A stretch of DNA of 59,446 nucleotides from JAJZMY01 sp964604635 (lineage in GTDB: Archaea; Micrarchaeota; Micrarchaeia; Micrarchaeales; Micrarchaeaceae). The translations under genes were made by a program, and so were the position numbers. The stretch is from assembly GCA_964604635.1 (NCBI GenBank), contig CAZRZO010000005.1, positions 1-59,446 on the forward strand. The letters run 5' to 3'. The notes beneath the pieces are model-generated. The model had not been told where the DNA came from and made no database searches. It saw nothing but the letters and a program-made list of their open reading frames with translations. Shown piece after piece: positions 7,336 to 15,616 of the stretch. Numbering within the stretch: position 1 is the first letter of the stretch; each line of letters starts with the position of its first letter.

Positions 7336-9168
7336 TTATTTTTTATGTATTTTTTTAGTGTGTTTTATATTTTTTTGTTTAACTGATAAATTATTATTTT
7401 GTTTATTTAATCTTAATAAAATTAATAATAAAATTATTACACTAATAATTATTAAAAATATAAGTATAAATAGCAATATTGCTATTTCATTTAGTATTTT
7501 TGAAACTTTATTAAAAAATTTAGTCTGAATAATTGCTGTTTGGTTTATATGCATATTTTGACTAATTAAATTCATATCTTTGCTTATTTGATTAGCAATT
7601 AACACTGAAGAATATGCTTGATACGAATATTGATGTATAAGACTTGCATTTTCTGTTAATTTTGATTCCTGTAAATAAAATTGTGCTTGATTCGCAAAAT
7701 TTGTTGCAAATGAACCTGAAAAAGATCTATTTAACATAGAAATTGTAATATTATTTAATGAAGAAGCATTTAAATCAAATTTATTTATTGAAATTCCAAT
7801 AGCATAGGCATAACCTGCATCTAAAATTGCAAGAGCATAATTTTTAGAATTATAAGCTTGTTGTGCTGTTGTCAAATACATTCCAGGATATGAAGATGCA
7901 TTTAAAATTGACTGGTTTGCAATATGTGATAAATTAGATATTGAAACAAAAGAATTATTTGTATTATTTTGCTTTGAATAAATAAAATTTGCAGCAGCAC
8001 ACCATGCATTTGCTTCTGCTCCATTATATAAAGAATTTAATATATAATCAGTATCAATAGAAGTTAAATTATAATTTTTAATTTCTTGTTTTATTGAATA
8101 CTGGCCCCATAATTGTCTTAATTCTCCATTTAATACAAAATCATAATTATTAAATGTTAATTTTGGTGCAATTGCAAATTTGCAATTGTTTTGAATTGAT
8201 TTTAAAATATTTAATCCTGATTTTTTTGTAATATAAGCATGTGTAAAATAAAATGCATTTAAATAATCAATAAATGCAAAATCAGCACCAGTATATAAAT
8301 AACCTTTACTAGATATTTGCTTACTTTGATTAAGAACTTTATTTAATTGTTGACTTATGTTATGAAAATTGTTTAAGTGATTTAATTCTATTATTTCATT
8401 TTGTGTAAGATTAAATGTAAAATTAATAAATTGTTTATATAGTGTTGTATTGCAATTATTAATACAATTAATATTTGATATATTCAAGCTACTGATATTA
8501 TAATCAGTGTAAAAATTATAATTTGTTTTATTAGCTAATAATAAAGTATTAGAGGACTTAGAAAATGCATATATTGATGCTTCTGAAATATTAATAACTT
8601 GAATTAATGGGATATTGAATGCTGTTTGAATTAAAAAATATAATTTATTTTCATTACTATTTTTAGGAACTTTTGGAACTAAAATAAAATTCATGTGTTG
8701 ATTATGTGCTGCTAATGCTTTATCATATACACCACCTATTGGCCCAATAATCCCTTTTAATGAAATTGTTCCTGTCATTGTAAAATTAGATGTTAGTGTT
8801 TTATTAGATAAAACTGAAATTGCAAGAATTGTCATTGCAGCACCAGCACTTGAACCAGAAACACTTGTATTATGATCAAGAATAGTATAAGTAAAATTAT
8901 AATTTGACTCATTTAAAAGAGTATAATTAGATGCATATTCTACTGCAGTATATGCTGAATCAATAGTTGAATTAGCAACAGAAGGAACACCAATAACTAG
9001 AACATTTCCATTTCCTTTTGTAACATTCAATTTAAATGTTGTTAAAATACCTGAATTATTTTGTAAAATTACTGCAGGCGCATTAATAAATGCAGGAGTA
9101 AATGCATTAATTGTTAAACCAAAAAATAATAACAATAAGAATATATTTAGTATTGCAATAGTACGCAT
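7336..9168 (-). CDS. Membrane-anchored Lon-like (S16) serine protease, extracellular
   Basis: 610 residues. An N-terminal signal or anchor (LNIFLLLLFFGLTINAF) is followed by a Lon-type S16 domain at about 40-165. The catalytic dyad is visible: S107 in SGSSAGAAMT and K150 in GPIGGVYDKALAA, 43 residues apart as in Lon. A long helical, Asn-rich region with many N-x-S/T sequons follows, then a C-terminal membrane helix (about 565-590) and a basic tail. There is no ATPase domain. It resembles the archaeal secreted Lon-like proteases (COG1750 type), which act outside the cell. The sequons suggest N-glycosylation. Start: ATG after GGTT. Confidence 0.82.
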   Translation of the reverse strand: MRTIAILNIFLLLLFFGLTINAFTPAFINAPAVILQNNSGILTTFKLNVTKGNGNVLVIGVPSVANSTIDSAYTAVEYASNYTLLNESNYNFTYTILDHNTSVSGSSAGAAMTILAISVLSNKTLTSNFTMTGTISLKGIIGPIGGVYDKALAAHNQHMNFILVPKVPKNSNENKLYFLIQTAFNIPLIQVINISEASIYAFSKSSNTLLLANKTNYNFYTDYNISSLNISNINCINNCNTTLYKQFINFTFNLTQNEIIELNHLNNFHNISQQLNKVLNQSKQISSKGYLYTGADFAFIDYLNAFYFTHAYITKKSGLNILKSIQNNCKFAIAPKLTFNNYDFVLNGELRQLWGQYSIKQEIKNYNLTSIDTDYILNSLYNGAEANAWCAAANFIYSKQNNTNNSFVSISNLSHIANQSILNASSYPGMYLTTAQQAYNSKNYALAILDAGYAYAIGISINKFDLNASSLNNITISMLNRSFSGSFATNFANQAQFYLQESKLTENASLIHQYSYQAYSSVLIANQISKDMNLISQNMHINQTAIIQTKFFNKVSKILNEIAILLFILIFLIIISVIILLLILLRLNKQNNNLSVKQKNIKHTKKIHKK

Positions 9169-9253
9169 AATTAACCTTTTTTATTATAATTACTTATTTT
9201 AATCAACATTAAATTATTTAGTAATTTAGTTTATTTTTATGTAGTTATATCCT

Positions 9254-10243
9254 TTAATTCTCAGTTTTAAGGACAAAATTTCTAAATTTTAAAGATCTAT
9301 CCCAAATAATGTTAAATCTTTTATCAGCACTTTTATGATCAATATGTACAATGTGTTCGCTTTTTTTATTTATAATATTTAATGGAGGAATTTTATAAGC
9401 ATTATTAATATCTATTAAAAGCCGTTCATGCTGCAACTGAGAATCAGATTCTTTCATTATTCTTAATTCAAATAAAATATTTTTATTATTTAGTTCTTTT
9501 TCAAAATCAAAAAACCATTTTCCAAAATCTTTTGTTAATCTATCTTTTTTTGTTAATATATCTATTTCTGAAATATTTGAATTTTGACTTACTTGAATTA
9601 ATTTTGATAAATTCTCAAGACCTTTTAAATCAAAATGCATGTCAAGAATTTTTATTTGTCCATTTAATCTTGAAAAAATTTTACTTGAAATTTTGAATAT
9701 ATTTGAATAAGGAGTATCTGGATTTATTTCAATAGATTGTGGCTTTTTAATTAGTTTTCTATTAGGTCTTTCTTGTTCTATAAATATTAATAAACCAATA
9801 AATAATATTATAAATGAAAAAACATAGTAAAAAATAAATACTAATAATTGATTATTGAAAGTAAAATTAAATTTAATAATTGTCATCAATAAAATAGTAA
9901 TAGATGAAGTAAATAGGAGCAATAAACCAGTAAATTTAATATGGGACTTAGAAAAAGCCCATAAAACTGAAATTGCAAAAATAATAATATTAAAAAAGAG
10001 CATTAAATAAACAATATGAATTGCTAGTTTTAATGTTGGGATACTTGCTATTATTGAAGATAATGCAGAATTATTAATTATTTGGGTATTAGAGATACTA
10101 TAAATACTTGCAGCAATACTAATCCCAGTACCAATACCAATACTATAAGAAAATATTTTATTTAAATAAAATAATAACAAAATTAATAAAAAACTAGAAA
10201 TAATTGTTATAATTTGATAATATTTCAAATTTTTTAGTTGCAT
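9254..10243 (-). CDS. Membrane protein with a cytosolic PLD-like domain
   Basis: 329 residues. The first 150 contain four predicted membrane helices (about 10-28, 68-95, 103-122, 130-152). A soluble C-terminal domain follows, with alternating strands and helices (IKILDMHFDL, ISEIDILTK) and a motif ERLLIDINNAYKIPPLNIINKK. That motif resembles the substrate-binding HDR/HxK region of phospholipase D-like domains (hxRxxxID...), but the key His-Lys pair is not clear. The function is unknown. It is co-oriented with the membrane protease downstream and divergent from the radical SAM gene with only 28 bp between them. Confidence 0.5.
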   Translation of the reverse strand: MQLKNLKYYQIITIISSFLLILLLFYLNKIFSYSIGIGTGISIAASIYSISNTQIINNSALSSIIASIPTLKLAIHIVYLMLFFNIIIFAISVLWAFSKSHIKFTGLLLLFTSSITILLMTIIKFNFTFNNQLLVFIFYYVFSFIILFIGLLIFIEQERPNRKLIKKPQSIEINPDTPYSNIFKISSKIFSRLNGQIKILDMHFDLKGLENLSKLIQVSQNSNISEIDILTKKDRLTKDFGKWFFDFEKELNNKNILFELRIMKESDSQLQHERLLIDINNAYKIPPLNIINKKSEHIVHIDHKSADKRFNIIWDRSLKFRNFVLKTEN

Positions 10244-10271
10244 ATTAATATATAAAAATATAGAATAATAA

Positions 10272-11363
10272 ATGTTTCATATTTTATATAATTTAATTGA
10301 TATAATGATTAAAGAATTATTTGGTTTAAGTTTGAATATATTGAAATCAAATTTTATTAATTTAAAAAAACCATATAAATTAAATTTTTGTATTACTTAT
10401 AAATGTAATTCAAAATGTAAAACCTGTAATATATGGCAAATAAAACCAAGAAATGAATTGAGTATTAATGATATAAAAAAATTCGCACATAAAAATAAAT
10501 ATTTTAAATGGATTGAATTAACAGGTGGCGAAGTTTTCTTAAGATCTGATTTTGTTGAAATTGTTAAAACTTTTAAAGAAATAGATCCATTTATAATAAC
10601 ATTTCCAACAAATTGTTTAGTAAATGAAAAATTAATGTTAGAAAAAATAAAACAAATATTAGAATTAAAAATTCCACGTATTGCAATCACATTGAGTTTA
10701 GATGGAAATCAAGAAATGCATGATTTTATAAGAGGGATTCCAGGAAATTTTAAAAAAACAATAAATATGTTTAAACAACTAAAAAAATTAAAAAAGAAAT
10801 ATAATAATTTAATCTTTATCTTTGGTTATACAATAAGCAGATATAACCAAGGACATTTTAATGAAACATTTGAATCAATTAAAAAATATATTCCAGAAAT
10901 AAAATATAATGATTTTCATATTAATATTGCACAAAAATCAAATAATTATTATGGGAATGAGAAAAATTATAATGAATTAATTCCAAACAAACAAATTGTT
11001 TTGAAAGAAATTGAAGATATTATTACAAATAGAGAATTTGAATTTAGTGTAATACAATATATTGAAACATTATTTTTAAAAAATTTAATTAAATTTATAA
11101 AAACACAAAAACAACCAATAAAAAGTAGAAGTTTAATTGATTCTTTATTTATTGACAGTTATGGAAATATATACCCTTCAATAATGTGGGATGAAAAAAT
11201 AGGAAACCTAAAAGAAATTAAATTTAATTTAATGAATATATGGAATAGTAAAAAAGCAAAAAATATAAGACTGCAAATTATTAAAAATAAAGAACCAATT
11301 CAATGGACATCTTGTGAAGCATATCAAAGTATTATTGGAAAATTATTTAATCCGTTTAAATAG
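10272..11363 (+). CDS. Radical SAM enzyme
   Basis: 363 residues with the [4Fe-4S] cluster motif C45-x3-C49-x2-C52 (CNSKCKTC), then IELTGGEVFLRSDF (the GGE SAM-binding motif) and ITLSLDGNQEMHDFIRGIPGNF. This order is typical of the MoaA/SPASM-like superfamily. The C-terminal part keeps only one visible Cys (TSCEAYQ), so a full SPASM auxiliary-cluster domain is unlikely. The substrate is unknown. The flippase gene follows within 62 nt, so a role in cell-surface or glycan modification is possible. Start uncertain: ATG 10272 or the in-frame ATG 33 nt later. Confidence 0.8.
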   Translation: MFHILYNLIDIMIKELFGLSLNILKSNFINLKKPYKLNFCITYKCNSKCKTCNIWQIKPRNELSINDIKKFAHKNKYFKWIELTGGEVFLRSDFVEIVKTFKEIDPFIITFPTNCLVNEKLMLEKIKQILELKIPRIAITLSLDGNQEMHDFIRGIPGNFKKTINMFKQLKKLKKKYNNLIFIFGYTISRYNQGHFNETFESIKKYIPEIKYNDFHINIAQKSNNYYGNEKNYNELIPNKQIVLKEIEDIITNREFEFSVIQYIETLFLKNLIKFIKTQKQPIKSRSLIDSLFIDSYGNIYPSIMWDEKIGNLKEIKFNLMNIWNSKKAKNIRLQIIKNKEPIQWTSCEAYQSIIGKLFNPFK

Positions 11364-11424
11364 ATTATTCTATTTAATTTTACTTCATTTAATCTATACA
11401 ATAAAATTTATAAAAAAATATTTT

Positions 11425-12987
11425 ATGGCAAATAAAATTAAAAATAATAAAAATTCAATGGAAAATTTTGAAATATCTACTGCAAAAAATACTATTGTTT
11501 ATGTATCTAGCAAAATTATTGGTGCTTTTTCATCTTTTCTTCTTATTATTTTTTTAGCATATTTTTTAGGAGTTAAGAACTTTGGAATTTATAGTATTAT
11601 ATTTTCATTTTATCTTATTCTAGGTATTGGAGGCAGTTTTGGAATTGGAACAGCTTTTAGAAAAAAATTAATAGAAAAAAATAGAATAATACAAATAATA
11701 AATAATGGATATTTTATTGCATTAATTATTGGAATAATTATTTTTGTTTTTGGATTTTTATCTAGTAATTATTTTGCTGGTTTATATCATCAAAATATAT
11801 CAATTGATCTAAAAATAGTATCTTTTACTTTCTTTTTATTTATTTTATTTAATTTGACAGGTTCAGCATTAGTTGGGATTAATAAAATAAAACAAGCATC
11901 AATTGTTAATATTTCTTATTATGTATCACTATTAATTTCAACAGTTATTCTAGTACTAAATGGTTATCAAATTTTTGGTGCAATAATTGGATTATTAATA
12001 GGTGTTACTACTGGTTTAATAATTGGAATAATTTATTTAATAAAGAACATAGAACTCAGATTAATTTTACCAAGCAGGAAAATAATTAGTGAAATTTTTG
12101 GTTTTTCATTTCCAGTAATGATTACAAATGTTTCTGTTTTAGGAATAACAAATTTTGCAATTATGTTTTTAGCACTTTATGTAAATCCTTTTAAAATTGG
12201 AAATTATACTGCTGCTTTTAGGTTAGCAAGAATAATTGAAGTTTTATTAATTTCATCTACATTTATTTTATTGCCCACATTTTCAGAAATATTTAATAGT
12301 AAAAAACTCAGAAGTAAAATAAATGTAATTTATAATAATTCATTATATTATATTTTAATAGTTCTAATACCTCTTATTTTATTTCTTATTTCTTCATCAT
12401 TACCTTTATCAAATATTTTATTTTCAAAACAATATTCTTTAACTTCTTTTTATTTTCAAATAATGGTTATTGGTTTTGGAATTTTAATAGTAACCAATTT
12501 TTCAACAACAATATTGATAAGTTATGGAAACACAAAAAAACTTATGAAATATCAATTACTTGTTATTTCAATAGAACTTGTAATGTTATTAATTAGTATA
12601 CCATTATTTAAAATAATTGGAGCACTTGCTGTTTTATTTATTATTACACCTATTTTATCAGATATAATATTTCTAAAAGTATTATCAAATGAATTTTCAA
12701 TTAAATTATATCATAAAATCTTGAAACTAATAATTCCTACTTTAATTTTATTTGTAATTCTTTATTTCTCATCATTCTTATTACATTATAGCAAAATAAC
12801 AATTATTACAAATTTAATATTAATTATTATTTTATATCCATTATCTCTGATTTTTTTTGATTTAATTAATCAAAAAAATATTGACTTTATTAGAAAAATA
12901 GTAAATAATTTATCATTTATAAAATATTTCACAGAACCTTTATTAAGATATACTGAAATTAGTTTAAAAAAAATACATAACAAATAA
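11425..12987 (+). CDS. Polysaccharide flippase, Wzx/MATE-type
   Basis: 520 residues with about 14 hydrophobic helices and little else. It begins with STAKNTIVYVSSKIIGAF followed by LAYFLGVKNFGIYSIIFSF, the typical opening of MurJ/Wzx-type lipid-linked sugar flippases (polysaccharide biosynthesis protein family). It probably exports lipid-linked oligosaccharide for surface glycans or protein N-glycosylation, which fits the sequon-rich exported proteins here. The frame stays open further upstream, overlapping the radical SAM gene, but the ATG at 11425 best fits the family N-terminus. Confidence 0.82.
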   Translation: MANKIKNNKNSMENFEISTAKNTIVYVSSKIIGAFSSFLLIIFLAYFLGVKNFGIYSIIFSFYLILGIGGSFGIGTAFRKKLIEKNRIIQIINNGYFIALIIGIIIFVFGFLSSNYFAGLYHQNISIDLKIVSFTFFLFILFNLTGSALVGINKIKQASIVNISYYVSLLISTVILVLNGYQIFGAIIGLLIGVTTGLIIGIIYLIKNIELRLILPSRKIISEIFGFSFPVMITNVSVLGITNFAIMFLALYVNPFKIGNYTAAFRLARIIEVLLISSTFILLPTFSEIFNSKKLRSKINVIYNNSLYYILIVLIPLILFLISSSLPLSNILFSKQYSLTSFYFQIMVIGFGILIVTNFSTTILISYGNTKKLMKYQLLVISIELVMLLISIPLFKIIGALAVLFIITPILSDIIFLKVLSNEFSIKLYHKILKLIIPTLILFVILYFSSFLLHYSKITIITNLILIIILYPLSLIFFDLINQKNIDFIRKIVNNLSFIKYFTEPLLRYTEISLKKIHNK

Positions 12988-13113
12988 AAATAATTTATTA
13001 TTTTTTAAAAAGACTTTTATTTTTTAATATCTATATATAATTATTTTATCAATCTTTAATAAAAAATAATATTATGTAAATTTGTGTATTTACTATTAAA
13101 ATATTTTATATAT

Positions 13114-13132
13114 TCAAGTTATTAAAACTTGA
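13114..13132. promoter_or_regulatory. Perfect inverted repeat upstream of the DAC-domain gene
   Basis: TCAAGTT and AACTTGA separated by ATTAA, a 19-bp dyad ending 33 bp before the start codon of the DAC-domain gene. Size and position suit an operator, or a leader hairpin if transcription starts upstream. No T-run follows, so it is not a terminator. Function inferred from position only. Confidence 0.35.
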
Positions 13133-13165
13133 AAATACTTTAATTTGCTTAAAAATAAATAATAA

Positions 13166-14365
13166 ATGGGGTTTATGATTAGATCTATTGAAAATAAAAT
13201 TCCTGAAAAAGAAAAGTCAATGAATTTTTATAATTTATGGCTAAAAATTATTAGTAAATTCAGAAAAAATTTTAGAAGTTCTACTTATATTAAGAATCTT
13301 ATGCATTTACCACATATTATGAGAGATTTAACTTCAACAAATAGTTTCGAAAATAGAGAATGGAAAATTTCAATTTTAATAACAAATAATAAAAAAATTA
13401 AAAATTTATCTATTGGAAAAATAAAAATAGATAAAGAAGAGATTGAAAAACCAATTGGAATTGATTTGGATAGAGAAGTTAATAAAATTATAAATAATAT
13501 TTCAAAATATTTAAACATTGATATGACTTTTAGTACTCTTGAATCTCTAGCTAGAGCATTAAAATTAGACTATTTTTTGAAATATACTGGAATTGAAGAT
13601 AATTTCAATGCTAAATTTGAATCAATTCAAAAACATCTTACTCTAAATTCATTAAATGATAAAATACTTAAAAAATATTATTTCTTACTTGGCCACGAAG
13701 GTATTCTTAATTTTTCATTTGATGGCACATTTATTGGAACTACTTTTTCTTCAGATACTCGTACTGAATTAATAAAAAGAACAAGAAATTCGAATAGTAT
13801 TGGAATAACAGTAGAAGGTCCATTTAATAGGGTTATTAAATATTATATTGATGGGAAATATGTATTATTAGATATATACAAAGATGGAAAATGGTTATCA
13901 ATCCCAAGTGAAAGTATTGTTAAAGAAATTTCTAAAAGCAAACCAAATAATATATCAATTAAAGCAAAATATAAATTAGCTGAAGCATTATCTGAATTAA
14001 TAATAAAAAGAAGAGGTGGAATAATTATTATATCAGATCAAAATAAATTAAAAAAAGATAAATCCCTTTTAACAGTATCAAACATTCAATTATTCCAAAA
14101 TAAATACATTGAAGATATCCCATTTAGCAGTTTTGTGCAATTATTAAATACTGATGGTGCTGTTATTATTTCAAAGGAAGGAAAACTAATTTTTTCTGGT
14201 GCAATGATTGCTATTACTTCTCAATTTTTAATACATTCAAAAACAACAGGGCATGGTGCTAGACATCTTGTATTCAAATATCTTCAATATCTAAAATATA
14301 ATACATTATTACTATCAGAAGAAGGTGAACTTTACCCAAATATCATAAAAGTATATAGTGAATAA
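13166..14365 (+). CDS. DisA_N-domain protein, putative diadenylate cyclase
   Basis: 399 residues. The C-terminal 130 match the DisA_N/DAC fold that makes c-di-AMP from two ATP: ALSELIIKRRGGIIIISD, PFSSFVQLLNTDGAVIIS (DGA motif, D330), GHGARHLVFKYLQ (R366-H367) and a terminal LLSEEGELYPNI. The third residue of the usual RHR motif is Leu (RHL), so activity may be altered. The N-terminal 260 residues are a separate region without a recognised domain; archaeal DacZ also has a non-catalytic domain there. No membrane helix. c-di-AMP is an established second messenger in some archaea; enzymatic activity here is inference. Confidence 0.7.
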   Translation: MGFMIRSIENKIPEKEKSMNFYNLWLKIISKFRKNFRSSTYIKNLMHLPHIMRDLTSTNSFENREWKISILITNNKKIKNLSIGKIKIDKEEIEKPIGIDLDREVNKIINNISKYLNIDMTFSTLESLARALKLDYFLKYTGIEDNFNAKFESIQKHLTLNSLNDKILKKYYFLLGHEGILNFSFDGTFIGTTFSSDTRTELIKRTRNSNSIGITVEGPFNRVIKYYIDGKYVLLDIYKDGKWLSIPSESIVKEISKSKPNNISIKAKYKLAEALSELIIKRRGGIIIISDQNKLKKDKSLLTVSNIQLFQNKYIEDIPFSSFVQLLNTDGAVIISKEGKLIFSGAMIAITSQFLIHSKTTGHGARHLVFKYLQYLKYNTLLLSEEGELYPNIIKVYSE

Positions 14366-14458
14366 TTTAAGTAATGAAATTTTATTAAACCATAAAAAAA
14401 TTAATACAATAAACTTAAATATCAAATTAATTAATGAATAATATTTGGGATGATTAAG

Positions 14459-15547
14459 ATGGAAAAATATAAATCAAAAAACATTGATTTAGTAAATTTA
14501 AAAAAAAATTATAATTTTAAAATTTCTAAAAATGTTACTGAAATAAAAAATAATGACATTTTTATAAATAGTGGGACTTCTAATAAAGATTTATTTATGT
14601 TAACAAATCTTTTTTTCAAATATAATAATTATAAAAATACTAAATTCAAAAAAGATTTTATAAAATCAATGTTACGAATTACTAATAATTCAGATAAAAG
14701 CTTGGATCTTTATAAGAATTATTCACATTATAATGTATTATTTAATTATTCAAATTCATTATATAAAAATATATATGGTATCAAAATACCTAAAAATTTA
14801 AAAGAATCAAAAATTTTTAATGAACTTATAAAAGAATCAAAAATAAATCAAAAAATGAATCCAATTGATAAAATAACTAAACTTTCAAAATTTGTATATA
14901 ATAAGTTTGAATATAATTTGAACTTTTTCTTTGAAGAAAATGTAAATAAAATCATACCATTAGAAAAAATAATTGAAAAACGAGTTGGAGCATGTTTTGA
15001 AATGTCTATTGTTTTATTTTTATTAATAAAACAAGATGAAATATTGAAAAATAATATTACTAAAATTAGAATAGGTGAATTAATTGAATCTTCTATTGAA
15101 AATAAATCCTTTTATTTTAATAAAACTCAAAAGAGTATTAATGAATTACAATTAAATAAATCAGAATTATATGAAGAATTAAAAAACTATCAAAAAAATA
15201 ATTTAAAAAATTTTAGAGATCAAAAAAATGATATACTAAAAAAATTAAAAAGAATTGATAATAAAAGTAAAAAAACAAATAAAAATAATAATGTTTTAGA
15301 TAATACAAATATTAATATTAATGAATTAGATAAAGTAGATAAAAAATATGGAGAGTATCTTAGTTTTAATGCACATGCATGGGTTTCAATCACATTAGAT
15401 CAAAAAAATAAAAAACAGGAATATATTTTAGATCCAGCTAATGGTGGTATTACAATACCAAAATCATTGGGTCTAATATTACCAACTACATTTAATAATA
15501 ATTACATGAATTCAGAAGGTTTAACAGCATACTTTTCAAAAAAATAA
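14459..15547 (+). CDS. Transglutaminase-like cysteine-domain protein
   Basis: 362 residues, Lys/Asn-rich and soluble. A transglutaminase-fold triad is visible: Cys179 in RVGACFEMSIVLFLL, His306 in NAHAWVSI and Asp325 in YILDPANGG. Cys and His are 127 residues apart, much more than usual. The extra part (about 215-290) is a Lys/Asn-rich, probably helical insertion (ELYEELKNYQKNNLKN). Such domains act as peptidases or cross-linkers; the substrate is unknown. I chose the ATG at 14459, preceded by GGATG with 6-nt spacing; the ATG at 14450 is an alternative. It follows the DAC-domain gene by about 90 nt on the same strand. Confidence 0.65.
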   Translation: MEKYKSKNIDLVNLKKNYNFKISKNVTEIKNNDIFINSGTSNKDLFMLTNLFFKYNNYKNTKFKKDFIKSMLRITNNSDKSLDLYKNYSHYNVLFNYSNSLYKNIYGIKIPKNLKESKIFNELIKESKINQKMNPIDKITKLSKFVYNKFEYNLNFFFEENVNKIIPLEKIIEKRVGACFEMSIVLFLLIKQDEILKNNITKIRIGELIESSIENKSFYFNKTQKSINELQLNKSELYEELKNYQKNNLKNFRDQKNDILKKLKRIDNKSKKTNKNNNVLDNTNININELDKVDKKYGEYLSFNAHAWVSITLDQKNKKQEYILDPANGGITIPKSLGLILPTTFNNNYMNSEGLTAYFSKK

Positions 15548-15616
15548 ATTAATATTATTAAATAGTTTTTTTATTCTTTCTTATTATAAATTTATTAATA
15601 ATTAAAAACGATTTTT

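Noticed and set aside
11314..11424. N-terminal 37-residue extension of the flippase
   Set aside because: It overlaps the radical SAM gene and is not part of the family's opening; ATG 11425 fits better.
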